Made by a program: the position numbers and the translations under genes
The notes under the pieces: generated by a model
Database searches by the model: none
What the model was told of the DNA's origin: nothing
The model's input: only the letters and a program-made list of their open reading frames with translations
Part shown: piece after piece, positions 15,685 through 25,224 of the stretch
Layout: every line of letters begins with the position of its first letter
Numbering within the stretch: position 1 is the stretch's first letter
Origin: an uncultured Muribaculaceae bacterium
GTDB taxonomy: Bacteria; Bacteroidota; Bacteroidia; Bacteroidales; Muribaculaceae
Assembly: GCA_944321725.1 (NCBI GenBank)
Contig: CALUMI010000011.1
Span: 1-64,000, forward strand
DNA length: 64,000 bases
Direction: 5' to 3'

Positions 15685-16902
15685 TTATTGCTGTACGGTA
15701 GCTTGTATATATGCAAGCATTTTGGCAGCTAATTTCTTTCTGTCGAAGTCGATTGAGAGTTTGCGGCATCCTTCTTTGCATTTTGCGTATAATTCGGGAT
15801 TGTCGAGCAACATCGACAATTTTTTGTTGAAATCGTCCTCGTTTTCAGGCTCGAAGCACAGTCCTGCACCATAATGTTCTATTATTTCTTTTGCCTCGCC
15901 TTCTACTCCCATTATTATCGGTATTTCCATCCCGGCATTCTCGAAAATCTTGCTTGGGATTACAGTTGTGAACAGAGGTGATTTTTTCAAGTTTATCAGC
16001 GAAAGATCCAATATTGAGATGTATTTGCTCACTTCCGTTTTTGGTACTGAATCAAGCATTGTCACATTCTCTATGTGCTCATTTTCTTTTATCTTCAACA
16101 GCCGTTCTTTTTCAGCTCCGGAGCCGATGAGCAGGAAGTGGTAATTATTCTTGCCTTGCATGTTTTTTGCGCATTGCAATATAAAGTCGAGTTTGTGGGC
16201 CATTCCGTGCGTACCGATGTAGCCTATTATCTTCTTGCCTCGCAGCCCGAGCCGGTTGATTAGTTCTTCGTCTTTTGGCATCGGCTTGAATAATTCACGG
16301 TTTGCGCCGTTTTTCACCACAGCTATTTTTTCAGCCGGTATGCCGCGACTGACCAAAGTGCGTTTGAAGGAATCTGTTACGACTATTATTTTTTTTGCGG
16401 ATTTGTAGCAGCGTTTTTCTTCCCATTCAAAATAGTGGATGAACGCATTGTCTTTCATTGCTCCGACTGTTTTGATGGATTCCGGCCAAAGGTCGCGCAC
16501 TTCCATAATCCACGGCGTGCGTTTCCAAAACGACAGTGTGCGTCCGCTCAATGCCGTGAAGAATTGCGGCGATGTGGCGATGATTATGTCAGCCTTTTGG
16601 AAAAGTCCTGCTATGAACGATGTTACGGAATAGCTTATATAGTCAAGGGTACGTTTTACGAATCCTTTGTTTTCTGCTATGTACGACCATACGCGAATCA
16701 CTTTTATTCCATTCATCAGCTCCGTTTGGTACAATTTGTTTTTATACCCGTCGTAGACTTTTCCTTTCGGAAAATTCGGGGCGCATGTTATCACGGTTAT
16801 CTGATGCCCGGCCTTATTCCATTCGCAGACATGGTCGTAGGTACGCGATGCCGGCGCGTTGACTTCCGGCGGAAAATTATCCGTTAAGAACAGTATCTTC
16901 AT
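15685..16902 (-). CDS. WbuB-like family 4 glycosyltransferase
   Basis: This 405-residue GT-B enzyme probably acts on the cytoplasmic face of the membrane in repeat-unit assembly. It starts MKILFLTDNFPPEVNAPASRT and carries APNFPKGKVYDGYKN, EVRDLWPES, VKNGAN and GYIGTHGMAHKLD, segments I associate with the WbuB group (N-acetyl-L-fucosamine transferases). The donor-binding E-x7-E region is weakly conserved (FENAGMEIPIIMGVEGEA). The sugar is not certain: no FucNAc pathway genes are in this locus, so WbuB is a family label only. It sits between a TupA-like gene (10 bases upstream) and the second export pair. Confidence 0.85.
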   Translation of the reverse strand: MKILFLTDNFPPEVNAPASRTYDHVCEWNKAGHQITVITCAPNFPKGKVYDGYKNKLYQTELMNGIKVIRVWSYIAENKGFVKRTLDYISYSVTSFIAGLFQKADIIIATSPQFFTALSGRTLSFWKRTPWIMEVRDLWPESIKTVGAMKDNAFIHYFEWEEKRCYKSAKKIIVVTDSFKRTLVSRGIPAEKIAVVKNGANRELFKPMPKDEELINRLGLRGKKIIGYIGTHGMAHKLDFILQCAKNMQGKNNYHFLLIGSGAEKERLLKIKENEHIENVTMLDSVPKTEVSKYISILDLSLINLKKSPLFTTVIPSKIFENAGMEIPIIMGVEGEAKEIIEHYGAGLCFEPENEDDFNKKLSMLLDNPELYAKCKEGCRKLSIDFDRKKLAAKMLAYIQATVQQ

Positions 16903-16912
16903 ATCGTTGTGA

Positions 16913-17791
16913 TTATTGTAGCATAGAAAGGAAATATTGATTTGCAGTAGGCGATAGTGCCCCGCCCATGTTGGGTGTTAATGTTATTTCTCCGAATACC
17001 GGATGCCCGTTTATTTCATAAAAGTCGATTCTTACGAATTTAAAAGGCTTTGATAGCTTGGTGGCTATTAATTTCATTTCATCAAATGAAATTGGTTTTT
17101 CCATTGCTTTTATGTGATTGAAATTTTTTGACACAAAATCAGGAATTTCATTCCATTCCATGTCAAAAACCATAGCGTCAAACTCGTGTGATCTTTCGCT
17201 TCTGTTTGCACAGACCAACAAGTTTACAGGTTTCCCGTTTACGCAATAGAATTTATAATCTATTAGGTTGCTGGTGCCATCCGATTGACGCATGAATTTT
17301 TCAGCAATAATCATTGGCTTGATTAGAGAGTATTGAACTTGTCCTGTCGCATTCCCATAAGGGACATGCAGCCAATGATTAAGTGTTTTGCAAATTTCGT
17401 TTTTATTTATTTTGCTTTTGTCCTTTACGAAAATATTGGTGGCACATCCGTTGTTTGTCTTAAGGACAAAGGAGTCAGGTAACTCTTCATAATCGATATT
17501 TTGTGGTTTTGCCCAACTCCCATATAACTCATTTAAGTATTTGTTTCCTATGGTTTTGCTGATATATTCCCGTACTTTTAGTTTATCGGCTGCGATACTG
17601 TATAAGTGCAAGTCAGTGTCCTTGTGAAATAATTGTGCATAGACATATTCTTGCATGTTTCTTGGATGTTTCCAATTAATAAGTTGTTTTGTTTTTATCC
17701 ATTGTCTGACTGTCAGCATTGTTTTCGGAGAAATTTTTCCGATTAATGCTAAAGAATACACAATCGCTAACGGATAGTTGTAAATATTCAT
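16913..17791 (-). CDS. TupA-like ATP-grasp protein of polysaccharide loci
   Basis: The 292-residue protein matches the ATP-grasp family of TupA, a Bacillus teichuronopeptide synthesis protein, whose members are common in capsule clusters. Visible segments are LPDSFVLKTNNGCATNIFV (nucleotide-binding strand and lysine), IIAEKFMR, DYKFYCVNGKP, the late FVRIDFYEING and FGEITLTPNMGG, which supply metal and ATP ligands. A likely role is ligation of an amino acid or similar group onto the polysaccharide, but the substrate cannot be read from sequence. It lies 12 bases downstream of a glycosyltransferase. Confidence 0.8.
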   Translation of the reverse strand: MNIYNYPLAIVYSLALIGKISPKTMLTVRQWIKTKQLINWKHPRNMQEYVYAQLFHKDTDLHLYSIAADKLKVREYISKTIGNKYLNELYGSWAKPQNIDYEELPDSFVLKTNNGCATNIFVKDKSKINKNEICKTLNHWLHVPYGNATGQVQYSLIKPMIIAEKFMRQSDGTSNLIDYKFYCVNGKPVNLLVCANRSERSHEFDAMVFDMEWNEIPDFVSKNFNHIKAMEKPISFDEMKLIATKLSKPFKFVRIDFYEINGHPVFGEITLTPNMGGALSPTANQYFLSMLQ

Positions 17792-17803
17792 AATTCGATT
17801 GAT

Positions 17804-18838
17804 TTAAATTTGATTAATTAGGTTTGTCCATTCTTTTAATACATTTTCTGAAAAATAAGAGTGGGCTTCTTTAGTTGCATTTTCAGATAACTTTGAACAC
17901 AAATCAGGCTCTGCAACTATTTTGGTTATTGTGTCGGCCATTTGCTGAGGATTGTTGTTTTCAACCAACATGCCTGTTTCTTTGTGTGTTATTATATAAG
18001 GAATGCCACCAACATTGGTTGATACAACAGGAAATCCTAATGACATCGCTTCAATAACACTTACAGGTGTATTGTCGATTGTAGTTGTGTTTATAAATAT
18101 ATTGTATTCCTTTGACTTGTTAATCCATTCTGTTTTTGATAATTTGCCTGTAAATGTTATGTGTTTTGTCAGTCCATATTGTGCTGCCAATTGTTTTGTT
18201 TCTTTAAAGCTGCTGTCAGATTCTCCTCCAATCATACATAATTCGGCGTCGGGATAATGTCTGTGTAGGATATTTAGTACTTTTACAGCCATTTGCGGAT
18301 TGTAAATTGACCGGAAACTTCTCACCCATAGAAGTTTTGGAATTGTGATTTGATTACGTATGATTGGATTATACATACTTCCGTCTATGGGATTATGTAT
18401 GATTTTGAGATTATTGAAGCCGGCATTTTTGAATGCGTTATATAGATAATTTGATGGGCAAACATTCATATAGCTATTGCCAAATATGGTTTTACAGATT
18501 GAACGGTTTTTGTTTAATCGTTTCGGAAGATTGCCTCCGTGCAGGATCGGTATGTATGGTATGCTGAATTTTTTCGCCAATAAAGCAATTATTACCGCAT
18601 ACCAAAAATTCAATGTGCTATACGTGTCTATTAGAATCAGGTTTGTGCTGCCCTTTTCCCTTATTAATGTGAAAACCATGTCGAAAAGGCGGGCTAATTT
18701 GTTTTTTCTCTCCGAACAAGTAGTCACATTATATGTTTTCTGAAGAATAACACTTAAATAATCAATAGTTGTCGGGTTTATGCCATATTTAAGTAATTTA
18801 TTTCCAAAATATAATATGTTTGGTGTTTTTTCTTCCAT
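17804..18838 (-). CDS. family 4 glycosyltransferase
   Basis: This 344-residue GT-B glycosyltransferase has a Glycos_transf_1 C-terminal domain (IPKLLWVRSFRSIYNPQMAV, then ELCMIGGESD) and the E-x7-E signature in VSVIEAMSLGFPVVSTNVGG. The N-terminal half includes IPYIPILHGGNLP and IIHNPID. It is clearly more AT-rich than the genes outside the locus. It starts 3 bases after the preceding glycosyltransferase gene ends, within one transcript. Donor and acceptor unknown. Confidence 0.88.
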   Translation of the reverse strand: MEEKTPNILYFGNKLLKYGINPTTIDYLSVILQKTYNVTTCSERKNKLARLFDMVFTLIREKGSTNLILIDTYSTLNFWYAVIIALLAKKFSIPYIPILHGGNLPKRLNKNRSICKTIFGNSYMNVCPSNYLYNAFKNAGFNNLKIIHNPIDGSMYNPIIRNQITIPKLLWVRSFRSIYNPQMAVKVLNILHRHYPDAELCMIGGESDSSFKETKQLAAQYGLTKHITFTGKLSKTEWINKSKEYNIFINTTTIDNTPVSVIEAMSLGFPVVSTNVGGIPYIITHKETGMLVENNNPQQMADTITKIVAEPDLCSKLSENATKEAHSYFSENVLKEWTNLINQI

Positions 18839-18841
18839 CTT

Positions 18842-19939
18842 TTAACTAAGTTTCTTCATTAAATTTTTGTAGTTTATGGCGCATGTTGCCATGTCGTATT
18901 TGGCGAAAGAAGCCAACGAGTTGCGCCTCATTTCTGCTCGTTCTTCGTCTGTCAGGTTGAGGAAGCGGAGTATGGCCGCCTCTATCTCTTCTTGCGACGT
19001 GCCGGTGGCGAGTATGCCGTTTTTGCCGTCGTCAATCATATTGATGATTCCGCCAACGGGCGTGCATATAGGGATGGCTCCTACGGAGAAGCACTCAATA
19101 AGGGTAATGGGCATCCCCTCGTAAACCGACGACAGGCAGAAAGCGTCGGCTGTTTTCATGTAGTCGCGCGGATTTGTGCGAGTGCCAAGCAGATGCAATT
19201 GCTTGCAGTTGAGGGCTTGCAATTGCGGAGTTATCGGGCTGTCGTCGTTTCTGCCTATAATCGCTAATTCAACGTTTCTGCCTTTTTTGTTGAGGCTATC
19301 AATCGCTCTTGCCAACGAAAGCTGTTTTTTTTGCGGACTGATGCGGGCAATGTTGACTATCATTGCGGAATCACTGTCCGCTCTCAGTTTGCCAAGCTCG
19401 TCTTTCGCTTTGGCAAGCAACGGTGATTCTTTATATGGAGGTCGTCCGTTATATATCATGGGCGGAGTGATGCCGTAGAAATCGATGAACGAGCGTCGCG
19501 ACTCTTCTGATATGGTTACAGGCGTGACCCGTTTTGATAGAAACGCGAACTTTCGGCACCATTTGCTTATCCCACTACCGGCCTCCTTCTCGGCATCGTT
19601 ATGAACCGTATGAATGAATTTTATCTTTTTGGGCTTGGGCAGATATGTCAACAGGCAATACACTATGGCGCGCAGATGGGTGTGGACAACGTTGGGGCTC
19701 TCTTTGCGGATGAGTTTGTGCAATCGGAAGAACAGCCGGAAGTCCATGCCCATCCGCTTGTTCATGCTGATTAGTTTTACTTTCGGGCTGATTTCCTTTG
19801 CAAAAAATCCTGTACGGTCGATGCTGTGCAGCACAACGAGCGTAACGTCATCGCTTTTCGACAGCTCGTTGCTTAAATCTACCACAAACCTTTCCGCTCC
19901 TCCTTGCCCTAATTGTGGAATTATTTCAAGTATTTTCAT
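18842..19939 (-). CDS. family 4 glycosyltransferase
   Basis: This 365-residue GT-B enzyme opens with MKILEIIPQLGQGGAERFV, the glycine-rich acceptor-side motif of GT4. It continues with VVHTHLRA, a donor domain with MIVNIARISPQKKQ, LAIIGRNDDSP and LHLLGTRTNPRDYMKTADAF, and the E-x7-E motif in PITLIECFSVGAIPICTPVGG. The start overlaps the wzy stop by 4 bases (ATGA), indicating coupled translation. Its base composition is closer to the genome than that of the flanking wzy gene. Confidence 0.9.
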   Translation of the reverse strand: MKILEIIPQLGQGGAERFVVDLSNELSKSDDVTLVVLHSIDRTGFFAKEISPKVKLISMNKRMGMDFRLFFRLHKLIRKESPNVVHTHLRAIVYCLLTYLPKPKKIKFIHTVHNDAEKEAGSGISKWCRKFAFLSKRVTPVTISEESRRSFIDFYGITPPMIYNGRPPYKESPLLAKAKDELGKLRADSDSAMIVNIARISPQKKQLSLARAIDSLNKKGRNVELAIIGRNDDSPITPQLQALNCKQLHLLGTRTNPRDYMKTADAFCLSSVYEGMPITLIECFSVGAIPICTPVGGIINMIDDGKNGILATGTSQEEIEAAILRFLNLTDEERAEMRRNSLASFAKYDMATCAINYKNLMKKLS

Positions 19940-21057
19940 ACGATTGTTGAAAAGATTGATTTATACGGCACACAAATATTTGAGTTTCCTAATATGGAGG
20001 AAATATATAATAAAAGCATAGAAACGATAATGAACGCAATTATAATACTGTATTTGATGTTTTTGTGGCTGATTAGATAGTAGCATAGGTAAGCATAGAT
20101 AATAACTCTTGAGTTTATGAAATAAACGTTCATTCTTCCAAAGATACTGTTACCTGCAATTATTCTATCTAATAAAATCCCTATCACAAAGAATATATAA
20201 AAATAATATATTGGTTGTTTGTCTTCTTTATTTTGGAGAAATTTGTCTTGATTGTATATTACAATTAAATTTATTATTAATTTTAGAATCATCCCAAATC
20301 CACTGTCGTATTTGACAGCGGACTCATAATTACCTATGTTTTCTTCATATCCTGAATAATCCAATAATTCAAACATGAAAGCGAATTTCGCGAAAAATAT
20401 GTCGTATAGTTTACTGCCTGTGAATGTCAATATAATTAATAGAGAAATTAATATATACTTGTTTATTCTTATTGGTTTCAATATATATAAAAGAGTAATA
20501 AAAGTAATTGGAACAATCGCACTTTTATGGAATAACAAAGCGAGGATGGCTAATGTGATTAGAGTTGGCAGTTTTGAGTCTTTTATTTTTGATATTAAGA
20601 TGAATATGAAAAACAGCGCAATGGATTGCCGGATGCCATTTTGAGTAAAAAACACGAGAGATGACGTGAAAAAGAAATAAACCAATAATACAGCAAAAGG
20701 TTTACTCTCTTTGCGGGCAATGAAAAAAAGTGTGTATATCGGAAAAAAAGAAGTTACTATGAAAATAGAAACATAATTAAAACCTAAGTTATTTAGAATC
20801 TTATTTAAAAATTGATAACCTATTTCAATCTTTTCCGGCATGAAGCTGAAGTATCCTTTATAGTTTAAATAATCAGCTCCTACGTCATATCTGAGTCCCC
20901 AAAATAAAGTATAGATTATTATCGGTATGGAAGCAAAAAGATAAAAATAAGCTCTTTTGCTATTGTTCTTGAATGAGTAGGATGGCACTGTGGCTGTTGT
21001 CGTAGTACAAATAAGTAGTATTATAATATATAAAACAAGTGTTTCTTGCTGTGTCAT
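19936..21057 (-). CDS. EpsG-family polysaccharide polymerase (Wzy)
   Basis: This integral membrane protein is the best candidate for the repeat-unit polymerase. The 373-residue sequence has about ten hydrophobic segments and the EpsG family marks WGLRYDVGADYLNY after the second helix and NGIRQSIAL in the fifth. A large loop (about 205-255) would face the periplasm. It is one of the most AT-rich genes in the window, typical for wzy genes, which are exchanged often. It overlaps the downstream glycosyltransferase by 4 bases and begins 2 bases after the upstream one. Confidence 0.88.
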   Translation of the reverse strand: MTQQETLVLYIIILLICTTTTATVPSYSFKNNSKRAYFYLFASIPIIIYTLFWGLRYDVGADYLNYKGYFSFMPEKIEIGYQFLNKILNNLGFNYVSIFIVTSFFPIYTLFFIARKESKPFAVLLVYFFFTSSLVFFTQNGIRQSIALFFIFILISKIKDSKLPTLITLAILALLFHKSAIVPITFITLLYILKPIRINKYILISLLIILTFTGSKLYDIFFAKFAFMFELLDYSGYEENIGNYESAVKYDSGFGMILKLIINLIVIYNQDKFLQNKEDKQPIYYFYIFFVIGILLDRIIAGNSIFGRMNVYFINSRVIIYAYLCYYLISHKNIKYSIIIAFIIVSMLLLYISSILGNSNICVPYKSIFSTIV

Positions 21058-21059
21058 AA

Positions 21060-22238
21060 TTATAATCCAAATAGTCTTGATAGATTTTTGTTATCTGTGG
21101 ACAGTGACAGATTATTATGTGCATATTCTGCAATAGTCTGATTATGTGATAAGTCACATAATTTATTTATAGAATATAATGTTTGTTGAATATCATTGTA
21201 GAATATGATAAATTTATAGGCTTCGGGTGAAACCCATTTTTTTGCTACTTCAGTGGAGATTATCGGCAACCCGCAAGCCATATATTCTGCAAGCTTGGTT
21301 GGTGACGCAACTGCGTTCATGACAACATTGTCGCGTAGCAGGAATGCTATGTCGGCTGCATTTAAGTAGTCAGGCACGAGGTTGAATGGCAGTGATTTGC
21401 TTATTACTGCATCTGCAATTTCTTGTCTGTTTTCAAGCAGTTGTTGCAATTGCTCTAAATCTTTAGTGAGGATTAGCAGTTTTGAATTAGAATATTGGTT
21501 ATGGTATTTCTCAAAAACATTTATTGATTCTTCCACTTTTTGCCATTTGTGCAGTCCTCCGGAATATACAAATAATGTGCAATCATTGGCTATCCCTAAT
21601 TTTTGGCGTATTTCAATACGTTTTTGTGGGTTGATGAAAAATATTGAAGTGTCGACACCACATTTGTAAACGGCAATTTTTTTCTCATTTGCAGCATATT
21701 TGGATATTATATGCTGTTTCATCTCTTCTGATTGACAGATAATGTAGTCAGCTTTGCTGATTCCTTTCTGTTCTTCTTTTGTCAGAGCTTTGTATGTTGC
21801 TGAGTGATTGTTGCCTGTGGCATATTCATATTCTTCGGGGCAGGCTCCGTGTATGTCTATGATTATTTTTGTCGACGGTGAAAAAATCTTAACAAATCTC
21901 ATGGATTGATATGCAACGGAATATTCTCCGATTATATGGCTTGGCTTGTGGCGCAGACAGATTAAACCAATAAGCAATGAAGTCCATAATCGGTTGAGCC
22001 AACGCAAAAACGAATACCTGCTGTATGACGGGATTAGTGGCAGATAGTATTTTTTTGAGATTTTATCGTTGAGTTTGAATTTGCCTTTGTGCTTTATGTG
22101 GTTAAGCATTTTGATGTTGAAAAATTCAACCTCAATTACTTTGTCGGAGAGTTTGAAAGCCAAATTAGTGTTTATATTTTTTATTCTTCTGATTTCTCCT
22201 GAATAAGGAAACATTGAGTAGTGAAAATGAATTACCAT
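21060..22238 (-). CDS. family 4-like glycosyltransferase
   Basis: A 392-residue GT-B type enzyme. The N-terminal half has IIIDIHGACPEEYEY and ADYIICQSEEMKQHI. The C-terminal half has CTLFVYSGGLHKWQKVEE, LLILTKDLEQL and the donor-site region SPTKLAEYMACGLPIIST. The gene is AT-rich and sits between the pyruvyl-transferase-like gene (4 bases upstream) and wzy. The sugar transferred is unknown. Confidence 0.82.
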   Translation of the reverse strand: MVIHFHYSMFPYSGEIRRIKNINTNLAFKLSDKVIEVEFFNIKMLNHIKHKGKFKLNDKISKKYYLPLIPSYSRYSFLRWLNRLWTSLLIGLICLRHKPSHIIGEYSVAYQSMRFVKIFSPSTKIIIDIHGACPEEYEYATGNNHSATYKALTKEEQKGISKADYIICQSEEMKQHIISKYAANEKKIAVYKCGVDTSIFFINPQKRIEIRQKLGIANDCTLFVYSGGLHKWQKVEESINVFEKYHNQYSNSKLLILTKDLEQLQQLLENRQEIADAVISKSLPFNLVPDYLNAADIAFLLRDNVVMNAVASPTKLAEYMACGLPIISTEVAKKWVSPEAYKFIIFYNDIQQTLYSINKLCDLSHNQTIAEYAHNNLSLSTDNKNLSRLFGL

Positions 22239-22242
22239 GAGC

Positions 22243-23382
22243 TTATTTATTTAGTGACGTTTTTAGGAAGTTTGTTGATTGTGTGCGTAGCTGTTCAATC
22301 AGTTGATTTGTTTTATCCCAATCAATTTTGTGAAATAGTATCTGCTTTAGATTGTTGTTAGCCATTGAGCATATAAGTCTATCCTCTAATTGTAAATCTT
22401 TTAGTAAAGATGTAAAACGAGAAAGTCCGCGTTGGATGTTGCCAAATGTTATAAAAGGTTTGTTAAACATTATCGCAAATATTGTGGCATGAAAAGAGTC
22501 TGTAATAATAAAATCTCCATAGGCAAAGCCAGAAATCCATTTTTCTATAGATGGAGCCATTAGTTTGTTTTTTGGAGCATTAGGATTCTCAGTTTCGTTA
22601 TTTATATATATGGGTTTGAGATCTAACTCTTTTGATACAATTTCTGCAAGTTTGTTTTTTTCTTCTGTTTTGTCCAAGAAATAGCAGCATAGACTTTTGT
22701 GATATTGTTCTGTGTTTTGGGGGTTGTTGACTAAGCTCAGGTAGTCACTTTTGTTTAGCAAGAAAGTAGGATCCAATACATGTACAGCGTCTATTCCAAA
22801 ATATTTGCGACATAAAAACGTGCCGGATTTTTCACGTGTGGATACTGCTGTGAATTTTGATAATAATGATTTGCATATTTTGGTTTGTTCGGCGTTATAT
22901 TCCCATTGGTCTGTACCGAAAGAAGGCGCATAAGCAATACGTTTTTGCTTATATGAATCGGGAAGAAAGTCAAGGTAATAATGAAAAATATCGGTTACGT
23001 ATTTTGGTCTCCATGTCTGATCGCTTCCGACAATATATGCGTCAAAGTGGTTTGATTCTGCAAAATTGCATGTTTCAGTTTTGCTGTATGTTGTTGTCAG
23101 GTCTGTTCCCAAATAATTATTAATAAAAGGAGTTAATTCTTTCATTTTTATAGATGGAAATCTCCCTCTATAGAATATAGGGCCTTTATAGCTTGTAATA
23201 CAGCGTCTTATGACTAATTTTGCAAATCTTTTCAATAACTCTTTGGGCTTTAATAATGGAGGTTTTCTTTCCAATATGGTTATGATGTGTCCTTCTTTTT
23301 TCAGGAAATTATATAAAGCGAAAGTCTGTAGTATTGAACCGTGACTTGGCTGTAAAGGAAATATTACAAGTGCTATTTTCAT
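22243..23382 (-). CDS. polysaccharide pyruvyl transferase family protein
   Basis: The 379-residue protein matches the PS_pyruv_trans family, members of which attach ketal-linked pyruvate from phosphoenolpyruvate to sugars. Visible family marks are the N-terminal GSILQTFALYNFLKKEGH, the DAYIVGSDQTWRP core, IAYAPSFGT, TAVSTREKSGTF, the VLDPTFLL segment and a late IITDSFHATIFAI motif. Such genes commonly accompany FrhB-domain genes, as here (26746-28581). It overlaps the upstream SGNH-like gene by 4 bases. Pyruvylation itself is inferred, since the family also has members of unproven activity. Confidence 0.87.
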   Translation of the reverse strand: MKIALVIFPLQPSHGSILQTFALYNFLKKEGHIITILERKPPLLKPKELLKRFAKLVIRRCITSYKGPIFYRGRFPSIKMKELTPFINNYLGTDLTTTYSKTETCNFAESNHFDAYIVGSDQTWRPKYVTDIFHYYLDFLPDSYKQKRIAYAPSFGTDQWEYNAEQTKICKSLLSKFTAVSTREKSGTFLCRKYFGIDAVHVLDPTFLLNKSDYLSLVNNPQNTEQYHKSLCCYFLDKTEEKNKLAEIVSKELDLKPIYINNETENPNAPKNKLMAPSIEKWISGFAYGDFIITDSFHATIFAIMFNKPFITFGNIQRGLSRFTSLLKDLQLEDRLICSMANNNLKQILFHKIDWDKTNQLIEQLRTQSTNFLKTSLNK

Positions 23383-24281
23383 TTTGTGAGGTCGATTATG
23401 AGTTGGTTGGTGAATGCTGTGGCTCCCTGCTTGTTCATGAAGTATGGATTTTGGAAATACTCGTCTTTTTGGAAGCGGGTGTCGTCCATATAGTCGATGA
23501 ACGGGGCAGGGGCGGTTTCCGCCTTGCGGATGAATGTGTAAATATAATTTTCGCGGAATGTGCCGCTCAATAGATGTGACAGCTCCGGATGGACGGGCGG
23601 GATGACGATGACGGGACGCAGCCCGCGCTCTACGCAGAATTCAACCATGCCGTGCAGCGTCTTTGCGCGGTCGGATTGGTCTTGGCTGTGATTCGCGCTC
23701 AGGGGGGCATCCAAATCGGTGATACCGAACTGCCTCATCCACCAATTATCGACGATGGTGCGCGCTTCTTTTTGGAAATCGCATTTTGCGGGTTTCCGAC
23801 GTGGGAGAATCTGCCGGGCATATTCTTTCAAAGTACGTTTTATGCATAGGCCGGGCATCGCCTTGAAAGGATTTGCCTTTATGGTGAGAGCTTTTATGCG
23901 CTCTTGTTCGTCAAATCCTATGATTGTGGCAGGGTGCAGGAATGTGTAGTATTTCAGATTCGACCGCGTTGTGTATTTCGCTTTTATGCACGAAAACGGG
24001 CTTATTGTGATTACGACGAAAGCCCCCTCTTTCAGATAGCTGAAGTAGTTTTTGAGGATATTGAAATCATGAACGAGCGACTGACGGCCTGTTGACCAGT
24101 TCATCCCTGTAAGTTTGCAGCCTTCGTAGCAGAAATCATATTTCCCGGCGTTACTGCCGAGATTCACTATTTCGATGTCGAATGTGCGGAGCGACCAGAA
24201 TTTTGGCACGCTGTCCCAATAGCGGTCGTACCATTCGGTTCCGCGTATGATTTTATTAAGTGCGCGATTTATCAAATTCAT
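23379..24281 (-). CDS. SGNH-hydrolase-like protein of polysaccharide loci
   Basis: The 300-residue protein resembles SGNH/GDSL-type proteins found in exopolysaccharide clusters. IEIVNLGSNAGKYDF could hold the nucleophile-type serine block, GAFVVITISPFS resembles the second block, and FIDYMDDTRFQKDEYF near the end resembles the acidic C-terminal block, although the usual catalytic His is not obvious. There is no signal peptide. Roles proposed for relatives include O-acyl transfer or removal; here function is unproven. It overlaps the next gene by 4 bases and follows the disrupted aldo/keto reductase by 15 bases. Confidence 0.6.
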   Translation of the reverse strand: MNLINRALNKIIRGTEWYDRYWDSVPKFWSLRTFDIEIVNLGSNAGKYDFCYEGCKLTGMNWSTGRQSLVHDFNILKNYFSYLKEGAFVVITISPFSCIKAKYTTRSNLKYYTFLHPATIIGFDEQERIKALTIKANPFKAMPGLCIKRTLKEYARQILPRRKPAKCDFQKEARTIVDNWWMRQFGITDLDAPLSANHSQDQSDRAKTLHGMVEFCVERGLRPVIVIPPVHPELSHLLSGTFRENYIYTFIRKAETAPAPFIDYMDDTRFQKDEYFQNPYFMNKQGATAFTNQLIIDLTK

Positions 24282-24296
24282 AGCTGTATGGTTTGT

Positions 24297-25224
24297 TTAA
24301 AGTCCCGGGCAAGAGCGTGATTCCGGCATGTATTGCCGGTTCTCGTTGCAGGCAAGCAGTTGTCGCATTTCCTCTTCGGAGAGTGTGAAATCAAAGATGC
24401 CGATATTGCTTTCCAACCGTTCGCGGTGCGTGGATTTGGGGATGGGTATCATTCCGCGTTGCACATCGAAGCGCAGTACGATTTGTGCCTTTGTCTTTGA
24501 ATATTTGCCGGCAAGGTGTTGAAGCAAATCGTGGTACTGAGGGCGTGATTGCAGCCTGAGGTTCATCAGCGGCGAATAAATCATCACTTGGATGTCGTTC
24601 TGCCTGCAATATTCGGCCAATTCCGGCTTGCTGTTGATTGGCGATGTTTCGAATTGGTTGATCATCGGCAGGATGGCACATGTTTGCCGCAATTTTTCAA
24701 AATGGCGTTGGCGGCAGTTGCAGACGCCTATCGAGCGGACTAATCCTTCGTTGTAGACGGCTTCCATTTCGTGCCATATCTCTTGGAAGAAATCAGGGTA
24801 TGGCCAATGCATCAGCAGTGCGTCAAGATAGTCGGTCTGCAGTTGCCGCAGGCTGTTTTCTACTTTCATTCTCACAATGCGTCTCACCGAATCGGGCTTT
24901 TGCATCTCCGGAGAACTTTTCCAAAAATATATGCCTCTGTTGGAGCCCCCCCCCTAATGTGCCGGGTTTGTAGAGCTCATCGCTGATTTTTGTCACGATG
25001 AACAGCTCTTCGCGTTTTGCGCCGCGAGTCTTGCAGAGTGATTGCAGAGCGTTGCCGAGATCCGCCTCGTTGTAATAGTTGTCGGCGGTGTCGAACAGGC
25101 GGTATCCGGCATCGTAAGCACAGGCCACAGTGTCGGTAAGCGCTTGCCCGAATATCGGCCATGTGCCCATGCCTATTGCCGGTATTTCCACTCCGTTGGC
25201 AAGCGTTTTTGTCGGTATGCTCAT
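24297..25224 (-). pseudogene. aldo/keto reductase, out of frame at a G9 tract (phase-off or pseudogene)
   Basis: Two adjacent frames together encode one aldo/keto reductase of 308 residues. The first, from the ATG at 25224, has GVEIPAIGMGTWP, the Asp/Tyr of FDTADNYYNE and the Lys of FIVTKI. The second has the catalytic His in LLMHWPYPDFFQ, RSIGVCNCRQRHF, and the nucleotide site PIPKSTHRERLESN. They are separated by nine G on the coding strand (24946-24954). Eight G, or eleven, would join them; with nine the protein ends about 33 residues after the tract and lacks the His and the C-terminal NADPH site. Everything else is intact, which favours slippage or sequencing error over decay. The start overlaps the flippase stop by 4 bases. 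Confidence 0.85.
24946..24954 (-). repeat. homopolymer G9 (coding strand) in aldo/keto reductase
   Basis: Nine consecutive C on the plus strand, within the Leu-Gly-Gly-Gly codons of the reductase. As written the reading frame is broken. Loss of one base restores it. Confidence 0.9.
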
